Positions 1-9,504 of a stretch of DNA of 64,000 bases are shown here, in pieces. Source of the DNA: Halobacillus shinanisalinarum (GTDB lineage: Bacteria; Bacillota; Bacilli; Bacillales; Halobacillaceae); the NCBI RefSeq assembly GCF_022919835.1, contig NZ_CP095074.1, positions 4,566,001 through 4,630,000 on the forward strand, written 5' to 3'. The translations under genes and the position numbers were made by a program. The notes under the pieces are model-generated. The model ran no database searches and was not told the origin of the DNA. It worked only from the letters and a program-made list of their open reading frames with translations. Each line of letters starts with the position of its first letter. The first letter of the stretch is position 1.

Positions 1-735
1 ACGTAAGGAAGTGACCGGGTAGATCACCATACCGAAACCAAATGACTCGAATTCTTCGGCAGTAAAATAGGGTGTTTTTCCGAATTCGGTCATGTTGGCT
101 AATAAAGGTGCATCAATCGCTTGCGAAGCCCTGTGAAAGTCTTCCTCACTCGTCAGCGCTTCTGGGAAAATGGCGTCGGCTCCTGCCTTGACATATAAAT
201 TAGCACGTTCAATGGCCTTGTCGATGCCTTCCACTGACTTCGCATCTGTTCTTGCGACGATAACTAGGGTAGGGGACACTTCTTTAATCGTCTTGATTTT
301 TTGTACCATCTCATCAGGGTCGATGAGTTTTTTACCGTTTAAATGCCCGCATTTTTTAGGGAGATGCTGATCCTCAATCTGAACGGCAGCTACTCCTGCT
401 TCTACCATCTCTCTCGCGGTTCGTGCCACATTTAATACACCACCGTAACCCGTATCAATATCGACTAAAAGAGGAAGGTCAGTAGCACGCACCAGTTCGG
501 TTGCTTTGTCTGCTACCTCATTGGAGTAAATCATCCCTAAGTCGGGCAGAGCTCGACTGGCTGTGTAAGCAGCACCTGAAAGATATAATGTCTGAAAACC
601 GACGTCTTTTGCAATTTTAGCGGACATTCCGTCATGGGCACCGGGGATTCTTAGTATTTCATTTTTCTTAATAAGGCGTTTGAATTGTTCAGCGCGCTCG
701 TTCTGTGTTGATTTTGGTTCCACGATCCAAGTCAT
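1..735 (-). CDS. prpB: 2-methylisocitrate lyase PrpB, 3' end cut by the window edge
   Basis: Cleaves 2-methylisocitrate to pyruvate and succinate, the last step of the cytoplasmic methylcitrate cycle for propionyl-CoA. The 245 visible residues start at an ATG complementary to 733-735 and run open to the window edge; the family is about 300 residues, so some 50 are missing. The isocitrate lyase/PEP mutase signature KKCGH is at residues 127-131 with catalytic Cys129, and the Mg-binding stretch VDIDTGYGG lies at 91-99. It sits 30 bp downstream of prpD on the same strand, completing a prpC-prpD-prpB operon like mmgDEF of B. subtilis. A carboxyphosphonoenolpyruvate mutase paralogue is the only alternative, and the neighbours argue against it. 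Confidence 0.93.
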   Translation of the reverse strand, partial: MTWIVEPKSTQNERAEQFKRLIKKNEILRIPGAHDGMSAKIAKDVGFQTLYLSGAAYTASRALPDLGMIYSNEVADKATELVRATDLPLLVDIDTGYGGVLNVARTAREMVEAGVAAVQIEDQHLPKKCGHLNGKKLIDPDEMVQKIKTIKEVSPTLVIVARTDAKSVEGIDKAIERANLYVKAGADAIFPEALTSEEDFHRASQAIDAPLLANMTEFGKTPYFTAEEFESFGFGMVIYPVTSLR

Positions 736-765
736 TACAATGCCTCCTTGGCTAAATATACATAA

Positions 766-2208
766 TTAAATTCTAAACAGATTCATAAATTCATGAACAG
801 GTTTGAGTGAAAGTTCCTTTTGATTCTCACACAGCGTATAAATATCGTTGACTTGACGGGCAGGGAAATGCGTCTTCAAGTTGTCGTGGAACTTGTTCAA
901 TAGAAGCGGAATTCCTTCTTCACGACGGCGACGGTGTCCGATTGGGTATTCAATCGCCACTTGCTCCGTTTTTGTTCCATCATTGAAGAAAACTTGTACG
1001 GCATTAGCGATTGACCGTCTGCCAGCATCAAGATAGTCCTTGCTGTATTGTTCGTTTTCTACTGTTTCCATCATATCTCTTAATCGATCAATTTGAGGGT
1101 TGCGGGCGATTTCATCTTCATAATGGTCCGCTGTCAACGAACCATAAATTAAGCCTATCGCTGTAATATACTGCAAGCAATGGTCGCGGTCTGCCGGATT
1201 ATGAAGAGGGCCTTTTTTATCAATGATTCGTATGGCCGATTCATGGGTCGTTATTTCTATTTTTTCAATCTCATCCAATCGATCAGCCACCTGATCACGC
1301 AATTGAATCGCTGCCTCGGCTGCCGTTTGTGCATGGAACTCGGCTGGATAAGAAATCTTAAATAAGATGTTTTCCATAACGTAAGAGTCAAATGGGCGGG
1401 CAATCGTCAATTCCTTCCCATCAAACAGTACATCCTGGAAGCCCCAGCCTGGTGCAGATAACGGGGTTTTGTATCCCATTTCCCCCTTCATCGTCATGAG
1501 GGCTAGGCGAACTCCGCGGCTTGTCGCATCTCCAGCAGCCCAAGATTTTCTTGAACCTGTGTTTGGTGCGTGGCGATACGTTCGAAGGCTGGAATTATCA
1601 ATCCACGCTTGGGAAACCGCGTTGACAACGTCTTCTTTGCTTCCCCCTAACATCGCCGTAACAACAGCGGTTGTCGCTACTTTTACATACAGAACATGAT
1701 CTAAGCCCTGGCGGTTCAAACTGTTTTCCAAAGCAAGAATGCCTTGTATTTCGTGCGCTTTTACGATGTACTCCAAAACAGTGTCCATCGTAAGAGGCAC
1801 CTTGGCTTCGGCGATACGCTCACGGCTTAGGTAGTCGGCCACAGCTAAAATACCTCCGAGGTTATCAGAAGGGTGACCCCATTCGGCTGCAAGCCACGTA
1901 TCATTGTAATCCAGCCAGCGAATCATACATCCAATATTGAACGCCGCATGGACGGGATCTAGTTTATACTGTGTCCCAGGAACTTGAACGCCGTTTGGAA
2001 CGATCGTTCCGGGTACAATAGGGCCAAGGTGTTTGGTGCATTCTGGGTAACGAAGCGCCAGTAAGCCACACCCCAAGGTATCCATTAATACATAACGTGC
2101 TGTTTCCAGCGCTTCCTTACTCGAAATCGTTCCATTGACCGCATAATCGGCAATTTGTTCTACTACTTGATCTGTTGATTGAACTGTGTTCATTTTCACT
2201 TCTGTCAT
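766..2208 (-). CDS. prpD: 2-methylcitrate dehydratase PrpD (MmgE family)
   Basis: Dehydrates 2-methylcitrate to 2-methyl-cis-aconitate, the second step of the methylcitrate cycle; cofactor-free and cytoplasmic. The 480-residue product has the full length and character of the MmgE/PrpD family, including an N-terminal helical domain with LDTLGCG near residue 40. The frame is open 90 bp further upstream, but I chose the ATG at 2206-2208 because a strong ribosome binding site (GAGGTGG) precedes it and nothing comparable precedes the longer start. It lies between prpC and prpB in one operon; the gap from prpC is about 100 bp. Confident assignment. Confidence 0.94.
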   Translation of the reverse strand: MTEVKMNTVQSTDQVVEQIADYAVNGTISSKEALETARYVLMDTLGCGLLALRYPECTKHLGPIVPGTIVPNGVQVPGTQYKLDPVHAAFNIGCMIRWLDYNDTWLAAEWGHPSDNLGGILAVADYLSRERIAEAKVPLTMDTVLEYIVKAHEIQGILALENSLNRQGLDHVLYVKVATTAVVTAMLGGSKEDVVNAVSQAWIDNSSLRTYRHAPNTGSRKSWAAGDATSRGVRLALMTMKGEMGYKTPLSAPGWGFQDVLFDGKELTIARPFDSYVMENILFKISYPAEFHAQTAAEAAIQLRDQVADRLDEIEKIEITTHESAIRIIDKKGPLHNPADRDHCLQYITAIGLIYGSLTADHYEDEIARNPQIDRLRDMMETVENEQYSKDYLDAGRRSIANAVQVFFNDGTKTEQVAIEYPIGHRRRREEGIPLLLNKFHDNLKTHFPARQVNDIYTLCENQKELSLKPVHEFMNLFRI

Positions 2209-2309
2209 AACATGTTCCACCTCTTTTTTAAGAATATGTAAAGACTCCTCGGTCGGTCTTAGCCGACCGGAGAGAAAGAAAAACTCATGTAAGCTCACTA
2301 TCGCTTTTT

Positions 2310-3425
2310 TTAAGGATGAAGCCCACGTGGTCCTGTGTAATGTACGCGAGGCCTGAACAATTTATTATTGGAATGTTGTTCAAAGATGTGAGCACATAAA
2401 CCTAACGTACGCGATGCGTAGAAAATGGGCGTATACAGTTCGATTGGAATACCAAGCAAATAATAAACAGGGGCTGCGTAATAATCAAGATTTGGATATA
2501 ATCCTTTTTCTTCACGTATGAGGGTTTCTCCTGCTTCACACATCTCGAATAAATCCATGCGACCTTTTTCCTCGGCAAGCTCACGTAAAGCCTCTTTCAT
2601 TAATGCAGCCCTTGGATCCATTTTCTTCATGTAAACTCGGTGCCCGAAACCCATGACTTTTTCTTTGTTTTTCAGCTTCTTATAGAGCAGGTAACGGAAA
2701 CCTTCGATCGTTTCTCCTTCCAGTAGCATATACATGACAGCCTCATTGGCACCCCCATGTAAGTTTCCTTTCAGCGATGCCACGGCTCCAGTTAGAGCCC
2801 CGTAAATATCAGCATTTGTGGAGGCGATGACTCGTGCAGCAAAGGTGGAGTTCGGCATTTCATGTTCACTGTAGACCATCAATGACTGATCAAAAATAGC
2901 TGCTTCACGTGCAGTCGGTTTTTTTCCAGTAATCATATATAAAAAGTTATCACTATAAGGTAAGTCTTGCTTAGGCTTCACTGGCTTTTGACCATGGAGA
3001 ATATGGTAACTGTTTGCAACGATATTTGGGATTTTTGCTAAAAGAAGCATCGCTTTCTTTAAATTTTCTTCTTCATTACGCTCGTTTAACCTCTCATCAT
3101 ATCCTGAAAGCGCTGAAATTCCCGTACGTAATGCATCCATGGGGTGCGTTTTTTTCGGAAGTTGCTCAAACAGCCTAAAGAATTTGGGAGGGAGACTATA
3201 TTCTTGCTTTAATTCTTTCTGAAGCGATGCTCGGTCGCTATCTTTAGGTAATGAACCTTGTAACAAAAGATGGACCAAATCCAAGTATTGCTTTTTCTCC
3301 GCCAGCTCGATTAATTCATACCCTCTGATCACAATTTCTTCTGCTTCTACATCCAAATAAGAAATACCTGTTTCTGCAGCAATAACTCCGTCTAAACCAG
3401 GTTTATACACAGTTTGTTCTGCCAT
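2310..3425 (-). CDS. prpC: 2-methylcitrate synthase / citrate synthase PrpC
   Basis: Condenses propionyl-CoA with oxaloacetate to 2-methylcitrate (usually with some acetyl-CoA activity), opening the methylcitrate cycle. The 371-residue size fits type II Gram-positive citrate synthases. The active-site His region LHGGANEA and the second His in GFGHRVYMK are both present, and the C-terminal [10 protein letters not shown] matches the family. The ATG at 3423-3425 is preceded by TAGGAGGG; an upstream in-frame ATG lacks a site. Placement with prpD and prpB makes methylcitrate synthase (MmgD-like) far likelier than the TCA enzyme. A cre-like catabolite repression site lies about 30 bp upstream, and a B12 riboswitch transcript could enter from further upstream. 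Confidence 0.93.
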   Translation of the reverse strand: MAEQTVYKPGLDGVIAAETGISYLDVEAEEIVIRGYELIELAEKKQYLDLVHLLLQGSLPKDSDRASLQKELKQEYSLPPKFFRLFEQLPKKTHPMDALRTGISALSGYDERLNERNEEENLKKAMLLLAKIPNIVANSYHILHGQKPVKPKQDLPYSDNFLYMITGKKPTAREAAIFDQSLMVYSEHEMPNSTFAARVIASTNADIYGALTGAVASLKGNLHGGANEAVMYMLLEGETIEGFRYLLYKKLKNKEKVMGFGHRVYMKKMDPRAALMKEALRELAEEKGRMDLFEMCEAGETLIREEKGLYPNLDYYAAPVYYLLGIPIELYTPIFYASRTLGLCAHIFEQHSNNKLFRPRVHYTGPRGLHP

Positions 3426-3455
3426 CAATGACCCTCCTAATAATGTCAACATTAA

Positions 3456-3470
3456 GGAAACCGCTTACAA
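3456..3470 (-). promoter_or_regulatory. Probable CcpA cre site upstream of prpC
   Basis: Read on the minus strand the site is TTGTAAGCGGTTTCC, matching the degenerate cre consensus WTGNAANCGNWNNCW at all but the last position. It lies 31 bp before the prpC start codon. The homologous mmg operon of B. subtilis is known to be under carbon catabolite control, which supports the reading. I could not assign a convincing promoter next to it. Confidence 0.5.
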
Positions 3471-3505
3471 AATACAGGGAACTTTTCCCTTTCTATGAGT
3501 CGTTC

Positions 3506-3727
3506 TTATTTTTGCAGGGCTCCAAAAATCTCTGCATATATTTTTTCATAGGCCTTTTCGAGATTTTGTAAGTGTACTTCTTTTTTCTCATATTTATATT
3601 CTCGTTTCATAACGTCAGCTCTTAATTGTGAATATTTAGTACGCAATGAACAGCTGTGATCTGCAATGAAATTGTTCATAATACCAGCTTTAAATAATTG
3701 GCAATAATACTCGACTGAACCAAACAA
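3506..3727 (-). CDS. Small protein of unknown function behind the B12 riboswitch
   Basis: Unrecognised 73-residue protein. It starts at a TTG (3725-3727) placed 6-7 nt after a perfect GAGGAGG; an internal ATG at residue 17 is the alternative start. The product has two Cys (CQLF near residue 10, HSCSL near residue 25) and a charged, probably helical C-terminal half rich in Lys, Glu and Tyr. No signal peptide or membrane segment is visible. It is the first reading frame after the cobalamin riboswitch and terminator and lies about 80 bp before prpC on the same strand. It could be a real B12-regulated protein, a leader, or a gene remnant; the good ribosome binding site favours translation. Confidence 0.5.
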   Translation of the reverse strand: MFGSVEYYCQLFKAGIMNNFIADHSCSLRTKYSQLRADVMKREYKYEKKEVHLQNLEKAYEKIYAEIFGALQK

Positions 3728-3770
3728 AGGGTACCTCCTCAAGCATGTTTATCACTAGAATTTTTAACCA

Positions 3771-3799
3771 TAAAAAAACAACTTCCAAAAGAAGTTGTT
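3771..3799 (-). terminator. Intrinsic terminator of the cobalamin riboswitch
   Basis: Minus-strand hairpin with a perfect 8-bp stem (ACAACTTC / GAAGTTGT), a five-base loop, and a run of seven T. It lies between the aptamer and the first downstream start codon, as expected for a riboswitch that terminates transcription when adenosylcobalamin is bound. Confidence 0.85.
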
Positions 3800-3894
3800 A
3801 AGCTGCGTATCCATCAAATAATACATGGTAATGAAAACAAACCATGTAGCATTCCTGCTATTCTCGCCCTTAACACCTCCTATCCGCGTAGGTT

Positions 3895-4090
3895 TTAGTG
3901 TTCGCTAAAAACAGGCAGGTCTCCTGGCTTATGATCATCGCTCCTCGAACCTTCCCATTTCCATGTTCCATGAAAACAGTGGTTTATTCGAATTGCTCCT
4001 AAATACAGTTGCGGGACAGCGTCGGGTTCTAACCGAACTTCCCTTTTAAGCAGATAAATGAATACATTTACCTGCACCTATTTCTACACC
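3895..4090 (-). promoter_or_regulatory. Cobalamin (B12) riboswitch
   Basis: On the minus strand the leader opens with TAGGTGCAGG and carries the conserved core in order: GGGAAG..., the region around CCCGCAACTG, GGGAAGG, and the nearly invariant B12 box AAGCCAGGAGACCTGCC at about 3910-3926. The whole element is close to 195 nt, normal for the class. It is followed by an intrinsic terminator, so binding of B12 should stop transcription into the small gene and possibly the methylcitrate operon behind it. Such switches usually govern B12 synthesis or uptake, or B12-independent isozymes. Confidence 0.93.
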
Positions 4091-4108
4091 TATACAATTG
4101 TCTTCTTA

Positions 4109-4137
4109 AATATATCAAGTATTTGGAAAATTAACAA
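4109..4137 (-). promoter_or_regulatory. SigA-type promoter for the B12 riboswitch transcript
   Basis: Minus-strand -35 TTGTTA (4132-4137) and -10 TATATT (4109-4114) with an exact 17-bp spacer. The expected start is about 10-15 nt before the first conserved riboswitch base, which fits well. Confidence 0.65.
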
Positions 4138-4311
4138 TAGCTGAAAGTGTCTTCCAATTATTTTTTGGAACGTCATTCAAAACATAGGCATCATCTAAAA
4201 CCTCATATTCTCAGTATGTGGATTGATTTTGGATGGAATGTTGATGCTGAAAAGATTTCTTTTATTTTAGAGAATGGATGAGTCAGGTAAGATATATTTT
4301 CAATTTAAGGT

Positions 4312-4339
4312 TTGTTTTTCCTCAAGAATCATATATACT
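4312..4339 (+). promoter_or_regulatory. Probable SigA promoter for the TPP riboswitch-thiC transcript
   Basis: -35-like TTGTTT (4312-4317) and -10 TATACT (4334-4339) separated by 16 bp, ending 24 bp before the TPP aptamer. The -35 match is imperfect, so this is a moderate call supported mainly by position. Confidence 0.5.
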
Positions 4340-4362
4340 GTAATCAAATTGAATAGAAATAA

Positions 4363-4459
4363 CTAGGGGAGTCCAATAGTTTGGACTGAGAGAGAAGCGC
4401 GTTGAAGCTTCTTGACTCTTGGGACCTGATCTGGATCATACCAGCGTGGGGAAGTTAAC
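4363..4459 (+). promoter_or_regulatory. TPP riboswitch (THI element)
   Basis: Carries the conserved THI-box segments in order: AGGGGAGTCC, CTGAGAGAG, then CTCTTGGGACCTGATCTGG and ATCATACCAGCGTGGGGAAG. It is followed by a terminator hairpin and then thiC. Thiamine pyrophosphate binding is expected to end transcription before thiC, giving feedback control of pyrimidine-moiety synthesis. Confidence 0.95.
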
Positions 4460-4495
4460 CAATCATCAATGCAATCCTACTTCTGCATACATATT

Positions 4496-6390
<1,895 letters not shown>

Positions 6391-6411
6391 TATTCCAAGG
6401 AGGGATTACGG

Positions 6412-6579
6412 GTGAAGGTCCAGAAAATTGAAGAGGAGATTAATCAAACGGAAAACCACCTTGCTTCTTTGAAAAATAGTTTAAAAGAGATCCAACAAAA
6501 TTGTGATCATCATTTTAAAGGGAATAACAAGTATAATAAGTGTTTGAAATGTAATAAGGTAATCGCGTTATACTATTAA
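6412..6579 (+). CDS. Small putative zinc-ribbon-like protein after thiC
   Basis: A 55-residue reading frame from GTG (6412) with a strong site AAGGAGGG upstream. Residues 5-30 are a short amphipathic, probably coiled-coil helix (EEEINQTENHLASLKNSLKE). The C-terminal half holds CDHHF (Cys31, His33, His34) and CLKC (Cys44, Cys47), which could bind one zinc. I do not recognise a named family. It lies 21 bp after thiC and is followed by a strong terminator, so it is probably co-transcribed with thiC under TPP control. Confidence 0.6.
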   Translation: MKVQKIEEEINQTENHLASLKNSLKEIQQNCDHHFKGNNKYNKCLKCNKVIALYY

Positions 6580-6607
6580 CTGCTAAGTTGAACGAGTTTG
6601 AACAGCT

Positions 6608-6643
6608 AAGGTGACTTCGGTTTGGAGCCGAGGTCACCTTTTT
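6608..6643 (+). terminator. Intrinsic terminator after the thiC unit
   Basis: Long hairpin AAGGTGACTTCGG / CCGAGGTCACCTT followed by T's. A near copy of this hairpin occurs at 7567-7606, so the two flank the dioxygenase gene between them. Confidence 0.85.
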
Positions 6644-6840
6644 ACGTAGTAAGGTGCTAGTCGGTAAAATATCTTGATCATCAAGTAATTCGTCGTACAA
6701 AACCTATTAAGTGTTTTAAGAGGTCATATTCAAGAAGGAACGGGAAAACCATTATGTGTTAATGTTTAATAGAGACACTTTATCATTTAAAAACCGAAGT
6801 ATAATTCTAAGGCTGCCAGCAGAAGGAGGAAATTTTCAAA

Positions 6841-7404
6841 ATGGGAAAGATACAGCAACAATATGAACTTTCTGACTTTATAAGTGAGATGACTAAAGTA
6901 GTGGAGGAGACAACTGAGAGTGCCGAACGCGTGAGGGAAGCCGAACGACTTCTCTGCAAATTGATACGTACAAAATCATGGCTTTCACAGGAGAAATTAC
7001 AAACGGAAAATAGTCAATACGCCCGCCATTCCCTTTATCGTGATCCTAAGAATCAATTCGAAGTACTCGCATTAATATGGGAACCTGGACAGTGCACTCC
7101 TTTGCATGATCACGACGGGACTTGGGGAGTGGAAGGAGTGGTTTCCGGTCGTATGAGAGTGAAAAACTATGTTCAACTCGAATCTTTTTCTGATCATACT
7201 GCTAAGCTTTGCTATGCCGGTGCCATGACAGTGAACGAACAAAGCACAGGGGAACTTCTACCCCCAGCCGATTGCCATATTCTAGAGCCGCATGGGGACG
7301 AAACGACTGTCACAATTCATGTTTACGGAAAACAACTCCGCAAGTTTCGGGTGTTTGAAGCGCCTGACGAGAAGGGCTTTATACGACTCGGGAACAATAT
7401 GTAG
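6841..7404 (+). CDS. Cysteine dioxygenase type I family protein
   Basis: Cupin-fold, iron-dependent thiol dioxygenase, probably oxidising cysteine to cysteine sulfinate in the cytosol. The 187-residue sequence has CTPLHDHDGTWG at 85-96 (Fe ligands His89 and His91), a third candidate ligand at His146 (CHILEPHG), and the Ser/Thr-His-Tyr relay as T158, H160, Y162 in TIHVYG. This matches the CDO_I family, including B. subtilis YubC. AGAAGGAGG precedes the ATG. It stands alone between two similar terminators. 3-mercaptopropionate dioxygenase activity cannot be excluded from sequence. Confidence 0.87.
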   Translation: MGKIQQQYELSDFISEMTKVVEETTESAERVREAERLLCKLIRTKSWLSQEKLQTENSQYARHSLYRDPKNQFEVLALIWEPGQCTPLHDHDGTWGVEGVVSGRMRVKNYVQLESFSDHTAKLCYAGAMTVNEQSTGELLPPADCHILEPHGDETTVTIHVYGKQLRKFRVFEAPDEKGFIRLGNNM

Positions 7405-7566
7405 GTTATACAACGGGAGATTAACCGTGGGAGTACATTTGAAAAAAGACTAAGGAGGGAAGCATTGAATGCCAATCATACAGCCATAGAGCTACCATAC
7501 CCTTAGTCGTTTCGTAGATCCAAAACATCAGTTATGGCGGATTAAATTAAATGCACTTAAGCAGCT

Positions 7567-7606
7567 AAAAGGTGACCTCGGGATTGAGCCGGGGTCACCT
7601 TTTTTA
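7567..7606 (+). terminator. Intrinsic terminator after the cysteine dioxygenase gene
   Basis: Hairpin AAAAGGTGACCTCGG / CCGGGGTCACCTTTTTT. It resembles the terminator at 6608-6643 in stem and loop. Between it and the dioxygenase stop codon (7405-7566) I see only a short TAA/TAG-rich stretch without a credible gene. Confidence 0.85.
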
Positions 7607-7860
7607 GTGACCTTCGAGTTCCTCTAGCTTTTTTACGAAGGGCAATTCAGCTTCTAGATACTTGAAACTCAGCTTTCTTCAGCTTTTCCTCCGCAGATAA
7701 ATCTTTCGTGGATGGGCGATCTGTAGAGACTTTAACTCTCCGTTCAATGTAGAACCGTTTTTCTCCACATCGATTATACACATCACGCTTACGTTATAAT
7801 TTGGAATCGATCTATTCGTTCTCAGCAAAGATTTGACAGGGGCCCTTTCCGAGCATTTTT
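7600..7860 (-). pseudogene. Decayed fragment resembling an IS3-type OrfA transposase C-terminus
   Basis: Minus-strand translation gives RCGEKRFYIERRVKVST, then DLSAEEKLKKAEF and, after a one-base frame change, KYLEAELPFVKKLEELEGH and a stop. The closing helix, rich in Leu/Lys/Glu, resembles the C-terminal leucine-zipper end of IS3/IS150 OrfA proteins. Upstream in-frame stops and the frame break show it is inactive. No terminal repeats or OrfB were seen. The family call is tentative. Confidence 0.4.
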
Positions 7861-7975
7861 TTATAAGTGTCGATTTTTCGAATTAAAGCTCAATCAAGAG
7901 TAGCTTTAATTTTCTTAAGTGCTTTTCATTCAAAGTTAGTGTTTAATTATATTCAGAAAATTTCCTATTTTGGCA

Positions 7976-8004
7976 TTGCAATTAAATAATTTTTTAATTA
8001 TAAT
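7976..8004 (+). promoter_or_regulatory. SigA promoter of the catabolic cluster
   Basis: -35 TTGCAA (7976-7981), exact 17-bp A/T-rich spacer and consensus -10 TATAAT (7999-8004). It lies about 160 bp upstream of the CoA-transferase A gene. The stretch from 7861 to 7975 is A/T-rich without a gene. Confidence 0.75.
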
Positions 8005-8031
8005 AAAACTCGAGACAAAAACAGAATGATT

Positions 8032-8048
8032 ATTCCACTATACGGAAT
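8032..8048 (+). promoter_or_regulatory. Inverted repeat, candidate IclR-family operator
   Basis: ATTCCACTATACGGAAT, five-base arms with a seven-base centre, placed roughly 20-37 nt after the predicted transcription start. Many IclR-type regulators bind TTCC...GGAA palindromes of this size, and an IclR-type gene closes the cluster at 18140. The pairing is inference. Confidence 0.4.
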
Positions 8049-8161
8049 GAAATGAAAACGCTTTACCAAATGGACGTTTTAAGAAAACTGTTTTTAATTT
8101 GAACATTTCTCTTAGTGATTCCACAAGGTAGTTTAATTTAATTTTTCGGGGAGGGAGAATA

Positions 8162-8857
8162 ATGAAAAAATTAATTGAAGGAACTGAATTCCTAAACCAT
8201 ATCAACAATGGCGATACATTGCTTGTTGGGGGATTTGGTTTGTCAGGAACTCCACTTACTTTACTTGATGAACTAGCTGCATCTGACAAAAGAGACTTGA
8301 CGGTCGTCAGTAACAATTTAGGCGAAGTAGGGAAAGGACTTGGCAAGCTATTGATGGCTGGATGTTTGAAGAAAGCAAAAGGGTCGTATTTCACAACGAA
8401 TCGTGATGCAGTTCAGGCATGGAGTGAAGGGGAACTAGAAATTGAGCTCATTCCACAAGGCACCCTTGCTGAAGCTATCCGATGCGGCGGAGCAGGGATT
8501 GGTGGTTTTTACACCAAAACGGCTGTTGGTACAAATCTTGCTGATGGTAAGGAAGAAAGAGTATTAGATGGGGACAGGTACATTCTCGAAAAGGCGATCA
8601 AAGGTGATGTTTCTATAATCAAAGCTTTGAAAGCGGATACACTAGGAAATCTATTCTACGACCATACGGCCCGGAATTTCAACGCGGCGATGGCAACAGC
8701 TAGCAAAGTGGTCATTGCGGAAGTTGATGAGATTGTTGAAGCGGGTGAATTAACACCTTTAGAAATTGTAACACCGCATTTGTACGTTGATTTTATCGTG
8801 TTAAATAAATACGAAAAGAAGGAAGGTGCCTACGTTGAGTCAGTCCGAGCGCGTTAA
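8162..8857 (+). CDS. 3-oxoacid CoA-transferase subunit A
   Basis: Alpha subunit of a two-subunit family I CoA-transferase (ScoA/AtoD/PcaI type) that moves CoA from a donor such as succinyl-CoA to a free carboxylic or 3-oxo acid. The 231-residue product has GGFGLSGTP near residue 20 and the typical GCGGAGIGGFYT-like segment RCGGAGIGGFYTKTAVGT near 113. GGGAGGGAG precedes the ATG. Its 3' end overlaps subunit B. Position at the head of a transporter plus beta-oxidation cluster suggests it activates the imported substrate or cleaves the last 3-oxo intermediate. Confidence 0.9.
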   Translation: MKKLIEGTEFLNHINNGDTLLVGGFGLSGTPLTLLDELAASDKRDLTVVSNNLGEVGKGLGKLLMAGCLKKAKGSYFTTNRDAVQAWSEGELEIELIPQGTLAEAIRCGGAGIGGFYTKTAVGTNLADGKEERVLDGDRYILEKAIKGDVSIIKALKADTLGNLFYDHTARNFNAAMATASKVVIAEVDEIVEAGELTPLEIVTPHLYVDFIVLNKYEKKEGAYVESVRAR

Positions 8858-9485
8858 AATTGCAAAGAGAGTAGCCCAAGAAATGTCAGTTGGGGAAGTT
8901 GTTAACCTTGGTGTCGGGATTCCGACTTTGATTCCTGACCATCTCGGTGATAAAAAAGTATATTTGCAATCAGAGAACGGATTGCTTGGAATGGGACCGA
9001 CACCAGATAAGGAAGCGATGAATATGGACTTGATCAGTGCCAGCAAGCAACCCATTACGATGGAGGCTGGGGCTTCCTTGTTTGATAGTTCAGATTCTTT
9101 CGTCATGATCCGTGGGGGTCATGTGGATATGGCTGTGTTAGGTGCACTTCAGGTGGACCAATTCGGGGAGATTGCAAACTGGGCAGTCCCAGGTAAGACT
9201 ATTTTAGGTGTCGGGGGAGCAATGGATCTGGTCGCTGGGGCAAAAAGAATTGTTCTAGCATCTACGCATCTAGCAAAAGATGGATCTCCGAAACTAGTAA
9301 AGGAACTCACATTTCCTAGTAGTGGAGCCAGAAAAGCAGATATGTTGGTCACTGAACATGCTGTCTTCAAATTTAAGGAAAGTGGTACGGAGCTAATAGA
9401 GATATTATCTGACATTCATGTAGACGCATTGAGAGAAATCACAGGTGCTGAATTTAGTTATAGTGACCAAAAAATAAGTTCATAA
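8835..9485 (+). CDS. 3-oxoacid CoA-transferase subunit B
   Basis: Beta subunit of the CoA-transferase. The catalytic Glu sits in SENGLLGMGP (Glu47 from the chosen start). I place the start at the TTG at 8835, 8 nt after GGAAGG; a GTG three codons upstream is possible. The frame overlaps the end of subunit A by 23 bp, so the two are translationally coupled. Its 216 residues fit the family. The true substrate (acetoacetate, 3-oxoadipate or another acid) cannot be read from the sequence. Confidence 0.9.
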   Translation: MSQSERVKIAKRVAQEMSVGEVVNLGVGIPTLIPDHLGDKKVYLQSENGLLGMGPTPDKEAMNMDLISASKQPITMEAGASLFDSSDSFVMIRGGHVDMAVLGALQVDQFGEIANWAVPGKTILGVGGAMDLVAGAKRIVLASTHLAKDGSPKLVKELTFPSSGARKADMLVTEHAVFKFKESGTELIEILSDIHVDALREITGAEFSYSDQKISS

Positions 9486-9504
9486 AAAAGGGAGGAAAAA
9501 GTAA

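Noticed and set aside
766..2298. Longer PrpD starting at 2298
   Set aside because: No ribosome binding site precedes it, and the extra 30 residues are not typical of the family; ATG at 2208 has a strong site.
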